The position numbers were made by a program, and so were the translations under genes. From assembly GCA_965197865.1 (NCBI GenBank), contig CBDANZ010000005.1:558001-622000 (forward strand): a stretch of DNA of 64,000 nucleotides, in the 5' to 3' direction. The notes under the pieces were generated by a model. It was not told the origin of the DNA, ran no database searches, and worked only from the letters and a program-made list of their open reading frames with translations. Below are positions 32,790 to 41,381 of the stretch, piece after piece (position 1 is the stretch's first letter; each line of letters starts with the position of its first letter). The DNA comes from CBDANZ01 sp965197865 (GTDB lineage: Bacteria > Acidobacteriota > Vicinamibacteria > Vicinamibacterales > CAVVIG01).

Positions 32790-33854
32790 GTGGCTGTCGG
32801 GGGAGAACTTCGACTCGGCACACGCGGCAGCCAACTGGCGTTGTGGCAGGCTAGCCTCGTCGCTGCGCGAATCGCCGAAAGCGGAGGTCCGACCTGCCGC
32901 GTCGTCGTCATCAGGACGTCGGGCGATCGGCTGCTGCACGCGCCGCTCTCGGAAGTGGGAGGCAAGCGGCTGTTCGTGAAGGAGATCGAGGACGCGCTGC
33001 TCGACAGAGACCTCGATCTCGCGGTCCACAGTAGTAAGGACATGCCCGCACTACTTCTGCCGGGGCTTACGATTGCGGGAGTGCTGCCGCGCGAGGATCC
33101 GCGCGATGCGATCGTTTTGCCCCTGTCGTCGAAGGTGCAGCCAGAGGCGGACCCCACGGTGACCATGAAGGCCAGCCTGAAGGCAGGCCATGCAGAAACA
33201 ACTGTGGCGTCCGGTTCAAGCCGAACCGTCGACGCGCTCGTGAAGGCGCTGGGCCAATCGCCGCGGATTGGCACTAGCAGTGTTCGGCGGATCGCACAGC
33301 TCACGCGCCTCTTGCCGGGAGCGCGATTTACGCCAATCCGCGGCAATCTCGATACCCGGCTGCGGAGGCTCGACGCGGGCGAGCACGATGCGCTGGTGCT
33401 CGCGGCCGCCGGCCTGCGGCGCCTCGGGTTCGCCTCACGTATCTCGGTGGTCCTTCCCGCCACGGCATGCGTTCCGGCGCCGGGGCAGGGAATTATCGCG
33501 GTCGAGACTCGAGAAGATGACGACGCGACGAGAGGCGTCGTGGTGGCTATCGACGATCCGCAGGCGCGGGCGGCGCTCACCGCCGAACGTGCGCTGGTCG
33601 AAGCGCTTGGCGGCGGATGCCAGACGCCGGTCGGCGCGCTCGCCTCGCCCATCGATCAAGACCTGCTCGAGCTGGTGGCCGCCGTTGTGTCCGTGGACGG
33701 CGTTCGCGCCGAGCTGGCAACAGCCCGTGCGGGGCGAACGGAGGCTGGCGCGCTAGGCCACCGCGTTGCCGGTTTGCTCCTCGCCAGAGGCGCAGCCGAC
33801 ATTCTGGTGGAGGCGCGCCTGACATTCGGAGCGGTGCAAGGAATACAGCCATAG
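32790..33854 (+). CDS. hemC: Porphobilinogen deaminase (hydroxymethylbilane synthase) with repeat-derived insertion
   Basis: 354 residues, about 40 more than typical. It joins four porphobilinogens into hydroxymethylbilane. The dipyrromethane cofactor Cys is Cys277 (ALGGGCQTPVGA). LGTRGSQLALWQA and HSSKDMPALLLPGL are conserved. Between residues about 110 and 155 an insertion replaces the normal short loop before GTSSVRRIAQL. Its middle (127-146) is encoded by the palindromic repeat listed separately. The start is GTG at 32790, six bases after the hemA stop. Confidence 0.94.
   Translation: MAVGGELRLGTRGSQLALWQASLVAARIAESGGPTCRVVVIRTSGDRLLHAPLSEVGGKRLFVKEIEDALLDRDLDLAVHSSKDMPALLLPGLTIAGVLPREDPRDAIVLPLSSKVQPEADPTVTMKASLKAGHAETTVASGSSRTVDALVKALGQSPRIGTSSVRRIAQLTRLLPGARFTPIRGNLDTRLRRLDAGEHDALVLAAAGLRRLGFASRISVVLPATACVPAPGQGIIAVETREDDDATRGVVVAIDDPQARAALTAERALVEALGGGCQTPVGALASPIDQDLLELVAAVVSVDGVRAELATARAGRTEAGALGHRVAGLLLARGAADILVEARLTFGAVQGIQP
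33170..33226 (+). repeat. Two-hairpin REP-like repeat inside hemC
   Basis: Hairpin 1 at 33170-33189 pairs GGCCAGCCT with AGGCAGGCC around a GA loop, with one mismatch. Hairpin 2 at 33209-33226 pairs GTCCGGTT with AGCCGAAC imperfectly. Between them is ACAACTGTGG. Read in the hemC frame it gives ASLKAGHAETTVASGSSRTV, a diverged form of the peptide I remember as LKADTTYVVSGFSRT from acidobacterial proteins. Confidence 0.6.
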
Positions 33855-33861
33855 AACCACG

Positions 33862-35415
33862 ATGCGAAGCATCGTCTATCTCATCGGCGCCGGTCCGGGC
33901 GACCCCGGCTTAATTACGGTCCGCGGCTGCCAGTGCTTGGTCTCGGCCGACGTCGTGCTGTACGACCATCTGGTCAACGTTCGGTTGCTCAGGTACGCGC
34001 GCGCCGATGCCGAAAAGATCGATGTCGGCGTTGCCGCCCCCCAGCCGCTCGAGCAGGAGGCCATTTGCTATCTGCTGGCGGAAAAGGCGCGCGAAGGCAA
34101 GATCGTGGCGCGCCTCAAGTGGGGCGACCCGTTCATCTTCGACCGGGGCGGCGCCGAGGCGCTTTTCCTTCACGAGCAGGGCGTGCGATTCGAGGTCGTG
34201 CCGGGAATTCCAGCCGGCATCGGCGCTGCGAGCTACGCAGGCGTTCCGCTCACGTATCCAGGCGGCGGTGACACGCTGACCTTGGTCCGCGGCCACGAAG
34301 ACGAAGGGAAGACGCGGGCAGCGGTCGACTGGATCAGCCTCTCGCGGCTGGACGGCACCATCGTGTGCTATGCGGGACCCGACCAGTTGCCGTACCTGCT
34401 GAACGCTTTGCTGTCGAGCGGCCGTTCCGGAGAGGATTCGGCCGCGCTGATTTACAGCGGTACCTTGCCCACTCAGGAGACCACGCTCGGGTCGCTGTCC
34501 GAGATCGCGCGCAAGGTGAAACAGTCGAGCGACCGCCGTGCGGCGATCCTCGTCGTTGGCCGTGTCGCCAAGTTGGGCGAGCACCTTCGCTGGTTTGACG
34601 CGCGACCGTTGTTCGGAAAACGCGTTCTGGTGACGCGCCCCCAAGAGCAGTCGGCGGAGCTCGTCGACCTCCTCGAATCGCTCGGCGCCGAAGCCGTCGA
34701 GGCGCCCATGATCCGCATAGTGCCGCCGGAAGACTACCGGAGGCTCGACGAAGCGTGTGCGGTCATTCAGCGCTTCAACTGGATCGTATTCTCCAGCGCC
34801 CATGCGGTCGAGGCGTTCATCAAGCGGCTTCTGGCCACGCCGTTCGACTTCCGGGCCCTCAACGGCGTGCAGCTGTGCGCGGTCGGCCCCTCGACGGCCC
34901 AGCGGCTGGCCGAGCACGGTTTGAAAGTCGATCTCATTCCGGACGCGTATCGCGCCGAAGGGATGCTTCAGGCGCTTTCGGAGGCAGGGAACGTCCGCGG
35001 ACTGAAAATACTTCTCCCGCGGGGCGACATCGGACGCGAAGTCGTGGCCGACGAGCTGCGCCGGCATGGTGCCGAAGTCACGGAGGCGATCGCGTACCGA
35101 ACGGTCGCCGTCGATCCGGAGCGCGAGGGCGGCCCCGATGTCTATCGTATGCTTCTCGATCGGCGGCTCGATATCGTGACCTTTACGAGCCCCTCGGCCG
35201 TCCGGAACTTTATGCAGGTGCTGGGCGCCGAGCCGGCGGCCGACCTGCTGCGGACCGTGGCTGTCGCGTCGATTGGTCCGGTGACAGCGGAAGCCGCGGT
35301 GCAGTACGACGTCAAGACGACGATCATGCCGACCGAGTACACGATTCCGGCGCTGGTCAGCGCGATCGTCGCACACGTAACACGTGGACCTGAAGGGCCC
35401 GCGCTACAGGTGTAG
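33862..35415 (+). CDS. cobA-hemD: Fused uroporphyrinogen-III C-methyltransferase and uroporphyrinogen-III synthase
   Basis: 517 residues. The N-terminal half (1-250) is a SAM-dependent CobA/SUMT domain with YLIGAGPGDPGLIT, the acidic VLYDHLV, GDPFIFDRGGAE and VPGIPAGIGAASYAGVPLTY. The C-terminal half (from about 255, RVLVTRPQEQSAELVDLLES) is HemD with TFTSPSAVRNFM and VASIGPVTAEA. The fusion makes uroporphyrinogen III and can divert it to precorrin-2 for siroheme or B12. Such fusions are known in several phyla. It lies 7 bp after hemC. Confidence 0.95.
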   Translation: MRSIVYLIGAGPGDPGLITVRGCQCLVSADVVLYDHLVNVRLLRYARADAEKIDVGVAAPQPLEQEAICYLLAEKAREGKIVARLKWGDPFIFDRGGAEALFLHEQGVRFEVVPGIPAGIGAASYAGVPLTYPGGGDTLTLVRGHEDEGKTRAAVDWISLSRLDGTIVCYAGPDQLPYLLNALLSSGRSGEDSAALIYSGTLPTQETTLGSLSEIARKVKQSSDRRAAILVVGRVAKLGEHLRWFDARPLFGKRVLVTRPQEQSAELVDLLESLGAEAVEAPMIRIVPPEDYRRLDEACAVIQRFNWIVFSSAHAVEAFIKRLLATPFDFRALNGVQLCAVGPSTAQRLAEHGLKVDLIPDAYRAEGMLQALSEAGNVRGLKILLPRGDIGREVVADELRRHGAEVTEAIAYRTVAVDPEREGGPDVYRMLLDRRLDIVTFTSPSAVRNFMQVLGAEPAADLLRTVAVASIGPVTAEAAVQYDVKTTIMPTEYTIPALVSAIVAHVTRGPEGPALQV

Positions 35416-35448
35416 GGCGGCCCTTCCAGGGCCGCCAGCGAGGAATCC

Positions 35449-36447
35449 ATGAATCCCGTGCACACCACCCACACCACCTTGAAGATGACGCGCCGGCTGC
35501 GCCGCCTGCGCACGTCGGAGACCATACGCGCCCTCGTCCGCGAGACGCGGCTGTCCCCCGAGCTGTTCGTGTTGCCGCTGTTTGTCTGCCAAGGCGAAGG
35601 AGTCCGGCGCGAAGTGCCATCGATGCCTGGCGTGTGCAACCTGTCGGTGGATGAAGCGGTGAAGGAGGTCGCAGCGGCGAGAGGCGACGGCATCCGGAGC
35701 GTGCTGCTTTTCGGCCTGCCGGATCGGAAAGACGATGTTGGATCGGCGGCCTACGATCCGGAGGCGCCGGTGCAGTCGGCCGTCCGCGCGCTCAAGCGCG
35801 AAGGGCTGGACGTACTGGTGATGACCGACGTGTGCCTCTGCGAGTACACGCATCATGGCCACTGCGGGATCGTAATCGACGACGAGATCGCGAACGACCC
35901 GACGGTCGATCAACTGGTGCGAGCGGCAGTCTCACATGCCGCCGCCGGCGCGGACATCGTCGCGCCGTCCGACATGATGGACGGCCGCGTCGGGGCCATC
36001 CGGCAGGCGCTCGACGAGCGCGGCTTTGAGAAGGTGGCGATTATGTCCTACGCGGCGAAGTATTGCTCCGCGTTCTACAGCCCCTTCCGCGAGGCGGTCG
36101 CGTCGGCTCCGAAATTTGGCGACCGCCGCTCGTACCAGATGGATCCGGCCAACGTGCAGGAGGCGCTTCGGGAAGTGGAGCAGGATATCGAGGAGGGCGC
36201 CGACATCGTGATGGTCAAGCCGGCACTCCCCTATCTCGACGTGATTACGAGAGTAAAGGACAGGTTTGGCTATCCGACCGCCGCGTATCACGTGAGCGGC
36301 GAATACGCGATGCTGAAGGCGGCGGCGCGGAATGGCTGGATCGACGAGCGCCGCGCGATGATGGAAACACTGACGGCCATCCGCCGCGCCGGCGCCGACA
36401 TCGTCATCACGTACTACGCCCGAGAGGCCGCCCGCGCTATCGTTTGA
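35449..36447 (+). CDS. hemB: Delta-aminolevulinic acid dehydratase (porphobilinogen synthase), zinc type
   Basis: 332 residues. It condenses two ALA into porphobilinogen. The catalytic Schiff-base lysines are Lys204 (SYAAKYCSAFY) and Lys257 (DIVMVKPAL). The metal site DVCLCEYTHHGHCG has cysteines 129, 131 and 139, the zinc-dependent version, not the Asp-rich Mg form. The preceding 33-bp gap has no strong ribosome site. ATG 35449 is chosen; the alternative ATG at codon 13 (MTRRLRRLRTSE) is also possible. Confidence 0.96.
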   Translation: MNPVHTTHTTLKMTRRLRRLRTSETIRALVRETRLSPELFVLPLFVCQGEGVRREVPSMPGVCNLSVDEAVKEVAAARGDGIRSVLLFGLPDRKDDVGSAAYDPEAPVQSAVRALKREGLDVLVMTDVCLCEYTHHGHCGIVIDDEIANDPTVDQLVRAAVSHAAAGADIVAPSDMMDGRVGAIRQALDERGFEKVAIMSYAAKYCSAFYSPFREAVASAPKFGDRRSYQMDPANVQEALREVEQDIEEGADIVMVKPALPYLDVITRVKDRFGYPTAAYHVSGEYAMLKAAARNGWIDERRAMMETLTAIRRAGADIVITYYAREAARAIV

Positions 36448-36456
36448 AGCAGACCT

Positions 36457-36521
36457 CACCACGAAGGACACGAAGAACCCGATCTGTTAAGTTACTGCTT
36501 CGTGCTCTTCGTGACTCCGTG
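36457..36521. repeat. Inverted CACGAAG-type repeat between hemB and hemL
   Basis: Arm 1 (36457-36478) carries CCACGAAGGACACGAAGAAC. Arm 2 (36497-36521) carries TTCGTGCTCTTCGTGACTCC. They can pair into a long imperfect hairpin ending directly at the hemL start codon. I associate this CACGAAG/GGACACGAAG wording with dispersed intergenic repeats of related genomes. Confidence 0.55.
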
Positions 36522-37829
36522 ATGTTTATGCGAACAGCGAAATCACGCGGCCTGTTTTCTCGTGCGGTAGGGATCCTCCCAGGCGGCGTCGACAGCCCAG
36601 TTCGGGCGTTCACGTCGGTCGGTGCCTCGCCGTTGTTCATCCAGCGCGCGTACGGCGCCCGGCTGCAGGATGTCGACGGCAACGAGTTCATCGACTACGT
36701 GATGTCGTGGGGGCCGCTCATTCACGGCCATGCGCTGCGCGACCTTGTGAAAGCGCTGGCGGCCGCCGCGGGCCGCGGCACGAGCTACGGCGCGCCGAGT
36801 CCGCTCGAAGTGGACCTCGGCACGCGCGTCCAACGCCTCATACCGTCGATAGAGCGCATACGGTTCGTCAGCTCCGGGACCGAAGCCGCCATGAGCGCCG
36901 TGCGCGTGACGCGGGCTGCCACCAGCCGCGAGAAGATTGTCAAGTTCGAAGGCTGCTATCACGGCCACGCCGACTTGTTTCTCGTGCAGGGCGGATCGGG
37001 CGCGTTGACGCTCGGCGTGCCGACGAGCCCCGGCGTCACGCGCGGCGCCGCTGGTGACACGCTCCTGGCGAGCTACAACGATCTCGGGTCGGTCCACCGC
37101 TTGTTCGACGCCAACCGCGGGCAGATCGCCGCGGTCATCGTCGAGCCAATCGCCGGCAACATGGGCGTCGTGCCGCCTTCAGACGGCTTCCTGCGTGGGC
37201 TGCGGGAGGTCTGTAGCGCTGACGGCGCTCTACTGATTTTCGACGAGGTGATCTCGGGATTTCGGGCCGCTCCGGGCGGCGCGCAGGCACTTGCCGGCAT
37301 CGTGCCGGATCTCACGTGCCTTGGAAAGATTATTGGAGGTGGATTGCCCGCCGGCGCGTACGGCGGACGCGCCGATTTGATGGACTTGGTCTCGCCAGCC
37401 GGCCCCGTGTACCAGGCCGGCACGTTGTCAGGTAATCCGCTCGCGATGACCGCCGGGATTTGGTGTCTCGACCGACTCAGACCGCGGCTGTATCGACAGC
37501 TTGCCGCGCTCACCTCGCGCCTCGCCTCGGGCCTCGCCGACGCCGCACGGGAGGCCGGCGTCGCGCTTCAGGTCAACGCCTTCAGCTCGATGCTCACGCC
37601 ATTCTTCACCGACCGTCCGGTCCATGACTACCAGTCGGCGACAAGCGCCGACGCCCAGCGCTACGCACGATTCTTCCGCGGGATGCTCGCGCGCGATGTC
37701 TACCCACCGCCGTCTCAGTTCGAAGCATGGTTCCTCTCGGCCGCGCATACCGCCAGGGACGTGGATCAGACGATTGCGGCGGCACGGGGGGCGATGAAAG
37801 CCGTGAACAAATTAAGGGGAAAAAGTTAG
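36522..37829 (+). CDS. hemL: Glutamate-1-semialdehyde 2,1-aminomutase
   Basis: 435 residues from ATG 36522 (a second ATG two codons on is possible). PLP enzyme converting glutamate-1-semialdehyde to ALA. SRAVGILPGGVDSPVRAFTS opens the protein. The catalytic Lys269 lies in LGKIIGGGLPAGAYGG, and IFDEVISGFR holds the PLP-ring Asp. Start recognition is unclear because the upstream bases form the inverted repeat and lack a Shine-Dalgarno. With hemA it completes the C5 route. Confidence 0.95.
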   Translation: MFMRTAKSRGLFSRAVGILPGGVDSPVRAFTSVGASPLFIQRAYGARLQDVDGNEFIDYVMSWGPLIHGHALRDLVKALAAAAGRGTSYGAPSPLEVDLGTRVQRLIPSIERIRFVSSGTEAAMSAVRVTRAATSREKIVKFEGCYHGHADLFLVQGGSGALTLGVPTSPGVTRGAAGDTLLASYNDLGSVHRLFDANRGQIAAVIVEPIAGNMGVVPPSDGFLRGLREVCSADGALLIFDEVISGFRAAPGGAQALAGIVPDLTCLGKIIGGGLPAGAYGGRADLMDLVSPAGPVYQAGTLSGNPLAMTAGIWCLDRLRPRLYRQLAALTSRLASGLADAAREAGVALQVNAFSSMLTPFFTDRPVHDYQSATSADAQRYARFFRGMLARDVYPPPSQFEAWFLSAAHTARDVDQTIAAARGAMKAVNKLRGKS

Positions 37830-38045
37830 AAGGCAAGAGTTGGCATGGCGCTGGGCTGAGGCTTCTCGCATGTGCCGAACTTCTTTAGCCACGCGGCCCG
37901 GTCGAGGCGAGACGGCAACCCGAAACATTGACTTTGCGACACAGACGACAGGAGTGGGAACTTGCTTTCAGCGACCAAAGTGCTCTGCAAGTGCCCCCGG
38001 CGGCGGTGTAGACTGCGGCTATCAATTGCGAAAGGGGAATGCCGG

Positions 38046-38504
38046 ATGCGCTGCCTGCGTCACTTGCTGTGTTGCGTCCTTGCGACGGCCGGTACCGTTA
38101 CCGCGTCCGCGTCGCAGAGCCCGCCGATCAAATCGGATCAACAGACCCTCATCGAGCTCGAGCAGAGTTGGAACGAGGCGCTGTATCGTAAGGACGTCGC
38201 CTTCGTCGAGAACATCCTGACCGACGAGTTCGTTGCGACGTACGATGATGGCAGCCGAGGCGACAAGACAAGGGAGCTGGCCCTTGTGGCTGAGTTCAAT
38301 CAGCAGGTGGAGTCGTCCGTTCAGGACGAGTTCACGGTGAAGGTCTACCGCGACACTGCAGTGGTTTGGTTCACGCTGCGCTTGGTCGGTATCCAGCAGG
38401 GGCAGCGGGCAGAAGTGACGTTTCGCTATACCGACGTGTTCGTGCAGCGCAACGGGCGGTGGCAATGCGTGTCGACCCATAGCACCAGAGTGAACCCGAG
38501 GTAG
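38046..38504 (+). CDS. Secreted NTF2-like (SnoaL/DUF4440) protein
   Basis: 152 residues. A signal peptide (RCLRHLLCCVLATAGTVTAS) is followed by one NTF2-like cone fold: LIELEQSWNEALYRKDVAFV, ILTDEFVATYDDGSRGDKTR and the final RYTDVFVQRNGRWQCVSTHS. This is the DUF4440 pattern, with no assigned activity. ATG 38046 follows AAAGGGGAATGCCGG. The 216 bp before it hold no gene. It converges on ispG. Confidence 0.8.
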   Translation: MRCLRHLLCCVLATAGTVTASASQSPPIKSDQQTLIELEQSWNEALYRKDVAFVENILTDEFVATYDDGSRGDKTRELALVAEFNQQVESSVQDEFTVKVYRDTAVVWFTLRLVGIQQGQRAEVTFRYTDVFVQRNGRWQCVSTHSTRVNPR

Positions 38505-38581
38505 CTCACCGCGAGGTCTCGTTCGCCCTTGCGCGGCCGTGCCGGCGGGATTCCCGTGGGGAAGCGCCAGGGCTGGAGGCC

Positions 38582-39814
38582 CTAGCCGCTCTTCCTGGCG
38601 TATTTCGTGGCGATGTAGGCGTCCACGAGCTGCTGGAACCCGGTGGCCAGCTCGTCGCACGTCCCGCGCAGCGTGGTGATGTGCTCGCCGTCGATGTAGA
38701 CGGGACAGTTCGGCGCTTCGCCGGTTCCGGGAAGGCTGATGCCGATATTGGCGGCTCTTGATTCGCCCGGCCCATTGACGACGCATCCCATGACGGCGAG
38801 CGTCATCGTTTCGACACCTTCGTGCTCGGCCTTCCACTCCGGCATCTTGTCGCGGATGTAGTCCTGGATCCGTTCGGCCAGCTCCTGAAACGTGCTGGTC
38901 GTCGTACGGCCGCAGCCCGGACACGCCGTGACGCTCGGTGCAAACGAACGCAGCCCCAAGGCCTGCAGGAGTTCGTAGGCCGCGTACACCTCTTCGCGGC
39001 GATCGCCGCCCGGCCGCGGCGTCAACGAGACGCGAATCGTGTCGCCGATGCCTTCGCCAAGCAAGATGCCCATCGCCGAGGCCGACCAGACGAGGCCCTT
39101 GAGGCCCATGCCGGCCTCGGTCAACCCAAGATGGAGCGGCTGATCGGTCCGGTGGGCCAGTGTCCGGTAAACGGAGATGAGATCGAGAGGCCGCGACGTC
39201 TTGCACGAAATGACGATTTGATCCTTCCTGAGGCCGCTGTTGATAGCGAGCTCTGTAGAGTTGACCGCCGAGAGGATCATGCACTCGTTGATGATCTCTT
39301 CCGATGTCCTGCCCAGATCGCGATCCGTGTTCTCTTGCATCTTCCGGACGACGAGCTCCTGGTTGAGAGAGCCGCCGTTGACGCCGATGCGGATCGGCTT
39401 CCCCCGATCCACGGCCACCCTGCAGATCGTCGCGAACTGCTCGTCGCGCCGCTGCCGCGTCCCGACGTTGCCGGGATTGACGCGGTACTTGTCGAGCGCC
39501 GGCGCACACGCCGGGAATTTTGTCAGGAGCAGGTGACCATTGTAGTGAAAGTCGCCAATGAGCGGCGCGGTGCAGCCGGCATCGAGCATGCGCTGCTTGA
39601 TCTCCGGCACGGCAGCCGCCGCCTCGGGCACGTTCACGGTGACGCGCACCATCTCGGATCCAGCCTCGGCCAGCTCGATGCACTGGGCCGCCGTCGCGCG
39701 CGCGTCCGCCGTATCGGTCATCGTCATCGACTGGACAACGACGGGCGAGCCGCCGCCGATCTGGGCGCGACCGACTTTCACGCTGACGGTCTTATGGAGT
39801 TTGATCGATGACAT
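38582..39814 (-). CDS. ispG: 4-hydroxy-3-methylbut-2-en-1-yl diphosphate synthase
   Basis: 410 residues. A [4Fe-4S] enzyme reducing MEcPP to HMBPP in the MEP isoprenoid pathway. VVVQSMTMTDTADARATAAQ is the typical opening of the TIM-barrel part. The cluster ligands are the two Cys of TACPGCGRTT and the Cys of AVMGCVVNGPGESR, whose Glu is also functional. The length is that of the bacterial two-domain form. Confidence 0.96.
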   Translation of the reverse strand: MSSIKLHKTVSVKVGRAQIGGGSPVVVQSMTMTDTADARATAAQCIELAEAGSEMVRVTVNVPEAAAAVPEIKQRMLDAGCTAPLIGDFHYNGHLLLTKFPACAPALDKYRVNPGNVGTRQRRDEQFATICRVAVDRGKPIRIGVNGGSLNQELVVRKMQENTDRDLGRTSEEIINECMILSAVNSTELAINSGLRKDQIVISCKTSRPLDLISVYRTLAHRTDQPLHLGLTEAGMGLKGLVWSASAMGILLGEGIGDTIRVSLTPRPGGDRREEVYAAYELLQALGLRSFAPSVTACPGCGRTTTSTFQELAERIQDYIRDKMPEWKAEHEGVETMTLAVMGCVVNGPGESRAANIGISLPGTGEAPNCPVYIDGEHITTLRGTCDELATGFQQLVDAYIATKYARKSG

Positions 39815-39858
39815 GGTGTGCGCAGGACTAGAGTCCTGCCTAGCGCTTCGAAACTCTC

Positions 39859-40854
39859 ATGATAGCATCGTCGGTCGTGCGCGCCGTTGTCGTCCGAGAG
39901 TTTGGCGGGCCTGATCGGATGGGTGTCGAAGAGCGGCCCACGCCGCAGCCGGGACCGGACGAAGTGCTCGTGCGTATTCGCGCGGCCGGCGTCAACCCGG
40001 TCGACACGTACGTCCGCACTGGCACGTACTGGCACAAACCGATGCTGCCCTACACTCCAGGATTTGATGGTGCCGGCGAAGTCGAAACCACCGGTACTCA
40101 CGTCAAGGATTTCAAGCCGGGGGATCGCGTCTACATCGCGAACGACAACGTCAGCATGGCTGGCGCAGGAACCTACGCCGAGTACGCCGTCTGCAGTCTG
40201 GCACAACTCCATCGGCTGCCATCGCCCGCGTCGTACGGCCAGGGAGCCGCGCTCGGCGTGCCGTACGTGACGGCTTATCGCGCCCTCTTTTTTCGGGCCG
40301 GCGCCAGGCCGGCCGAGACGGTGCTGGTGCACGGCGCGACCGGCGGGGTTGGTGTCGCCGCTGTCCAGATCGCGAAATGGCACGGCCTCACCGTGCTCGG
40401 CACCAGCGGCACCGCTCGCGGTCTCGAGCTTGTCCGCGATCAGGGGGCCGACGGCGTTTTCAACCACACGGCCCCGAACTATCTCGACGCGATTCGTGAC
40501 GCAAGCGGCGGTCGGGGCGTGGACGTCGTTCTCGAAATGGCCGCCCACGTCAACCTCGACCAGGACCTGTTGCTCCTGGCGCGCGGCGGTCGCGTCGTGG
40601 TCATCGGAAGCCGCGGCCGGGTCGAGATCGACCCGGGGCAAACGATGCGGAGCGACGCCGCGATTCTCGGGATGACGCTCTTCAACACGAGTCCGTCCGA
40701 GCTCACCGAGGTTCACGCGGCGCTCGCCGCGGGGCTGGCCTGTGGCGCGCTTCGTCCGATCGTGGGACGCGAGATGCTCCTCGCTGAGGCGGCGCGCGCT
40801 CACGAAGCAGTCATGGAACCGGGCGCGCTTGGAAAGATCGTCCTGGTCGTGTGA
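39859..40854 (+). CDS. Zinc-independent quinone oxidoreductase (MDR family)
   Basis: 331 residues. GroES-like N-terminal part (VVREFGGPDRMGVEERPTPQ, AAGVNPVDTYVRTGTY) and a Rossmann part with VLVHGATGGVGVAAVQIAKW. It lacks the structural-zinc Cys cluster and the catalytic Cys/His ligands of alcohol dehydrogenases, so it is a zeta-crystallin/Qor-type NADPH:quinone reductase. GTG at 39877 (VRAVVVREF) is an alternative start to ATG 39859. Confidence 0.88.
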   Translation: MIASSVVRAVVVREFGGPDRMGVEERPTPQPGPDEVLVRIRAAGVNPVDTYVRTGTYWHKPMLPYTPGFDGAGEVETTGTHVKDFKPGDRVYIANDNVSMAGAGTYAEYAVCSLAQLHRLPSPASYGQGAALGVPYVTAYRALFFRAGARPAETVLVHGATGGVGVAAVQIAKWHGLTVLGTSGTARGLELVRDQGADGVFNHTAPNYLDAIRDASGGRGVDVVLEMAAHVNLDQDLLLLARGGRVVVIGSRGRVEIDPGQTMRSDAAILGMTLFNTSPSELTEVHAALAAGLACGALRPIVGREMLLAEAARAHEAVMEPGALGKIVLVV

Positions 40855-40946
40855 TGTGCCCTGTCCCTCGATTGTGTCCGTGAAGATGGCGTGTCTTTGG
40901 TGGTAGTGGTTCTCTTGCTCGGCCTCGCGCAGGCGAAAGGATGTTC

Positions 40947-41381
40947 ATGAGAACGATCTTGGCTCTTGCAATTACGTTCGCCGTCACGGCCGGCGGTTGG
41001 GCACAGACAACGCTGAAAAGCATTCCACCCCCGTCCGATGTCGCTGCTCCGCCGTCCGATGCGGTGAAAAGCAGCTCCGGTCTCGCGTCGAAGGTCATCA
41101 AGCCCGGCACCGGAAAGACGCGGCCGCGCGCCACCGATTCGGTCACCGTGCACTACAGCGGCTGGACCACCGACGGAAAGATGTTCGACAGCTCAGTCGT
41201 CCGCGGCGAGCCGGCCACCTTCCCGCTCAATCGCGTGATCGCGGGATGGACCGAGGGCGTGCAGTTGATGGTTGAAGGCGAAACACGTCGATTTTGGATT
41301 CCAGAGCCGCTGGGCTACAGGGGCGAAAGGCCGCCGTTCGGCATGCTCGTCTTCGACGTGGAACTGCTCAAGATCCAGTAG
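40947..41381 (+). CDS. Secreted FKBP-type peptidyl-prolyl isomerase
   Basis: 144 residues. ATG 40947 is preferred over ATG 40941 because GAAAGG is better spaced to it. The signal peptide ends GGWAQ. A Pro/Ser-rich linker leads to the FKBP fold: SVTVHYSGWTTDGKMFDSS, PLNRVIAGWTEGVQLMVEGE, RRFWIPEPLGYRG and LVFDVELLKIQ. Active-site aromatic and Asp positions are mostly kept. It acts as a periplasmic proline isomerase. Its 3' end overlaps the convergent DUF349 gene by 14 bp. Confidence 0.88.
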   Translation: MRTILALAITFAVTAGGWAQTTLKSIPPPSDVAAPPSDAVKSSSGLASKVIKPGTGKTRPRATDSVTVHYSGWTTDGKMFDSSVVRGEPATFPLNRVIAGWTEGVQLMVEGETRRFWIPEPLGYRGERPPFGMLVFDVELLKIQ

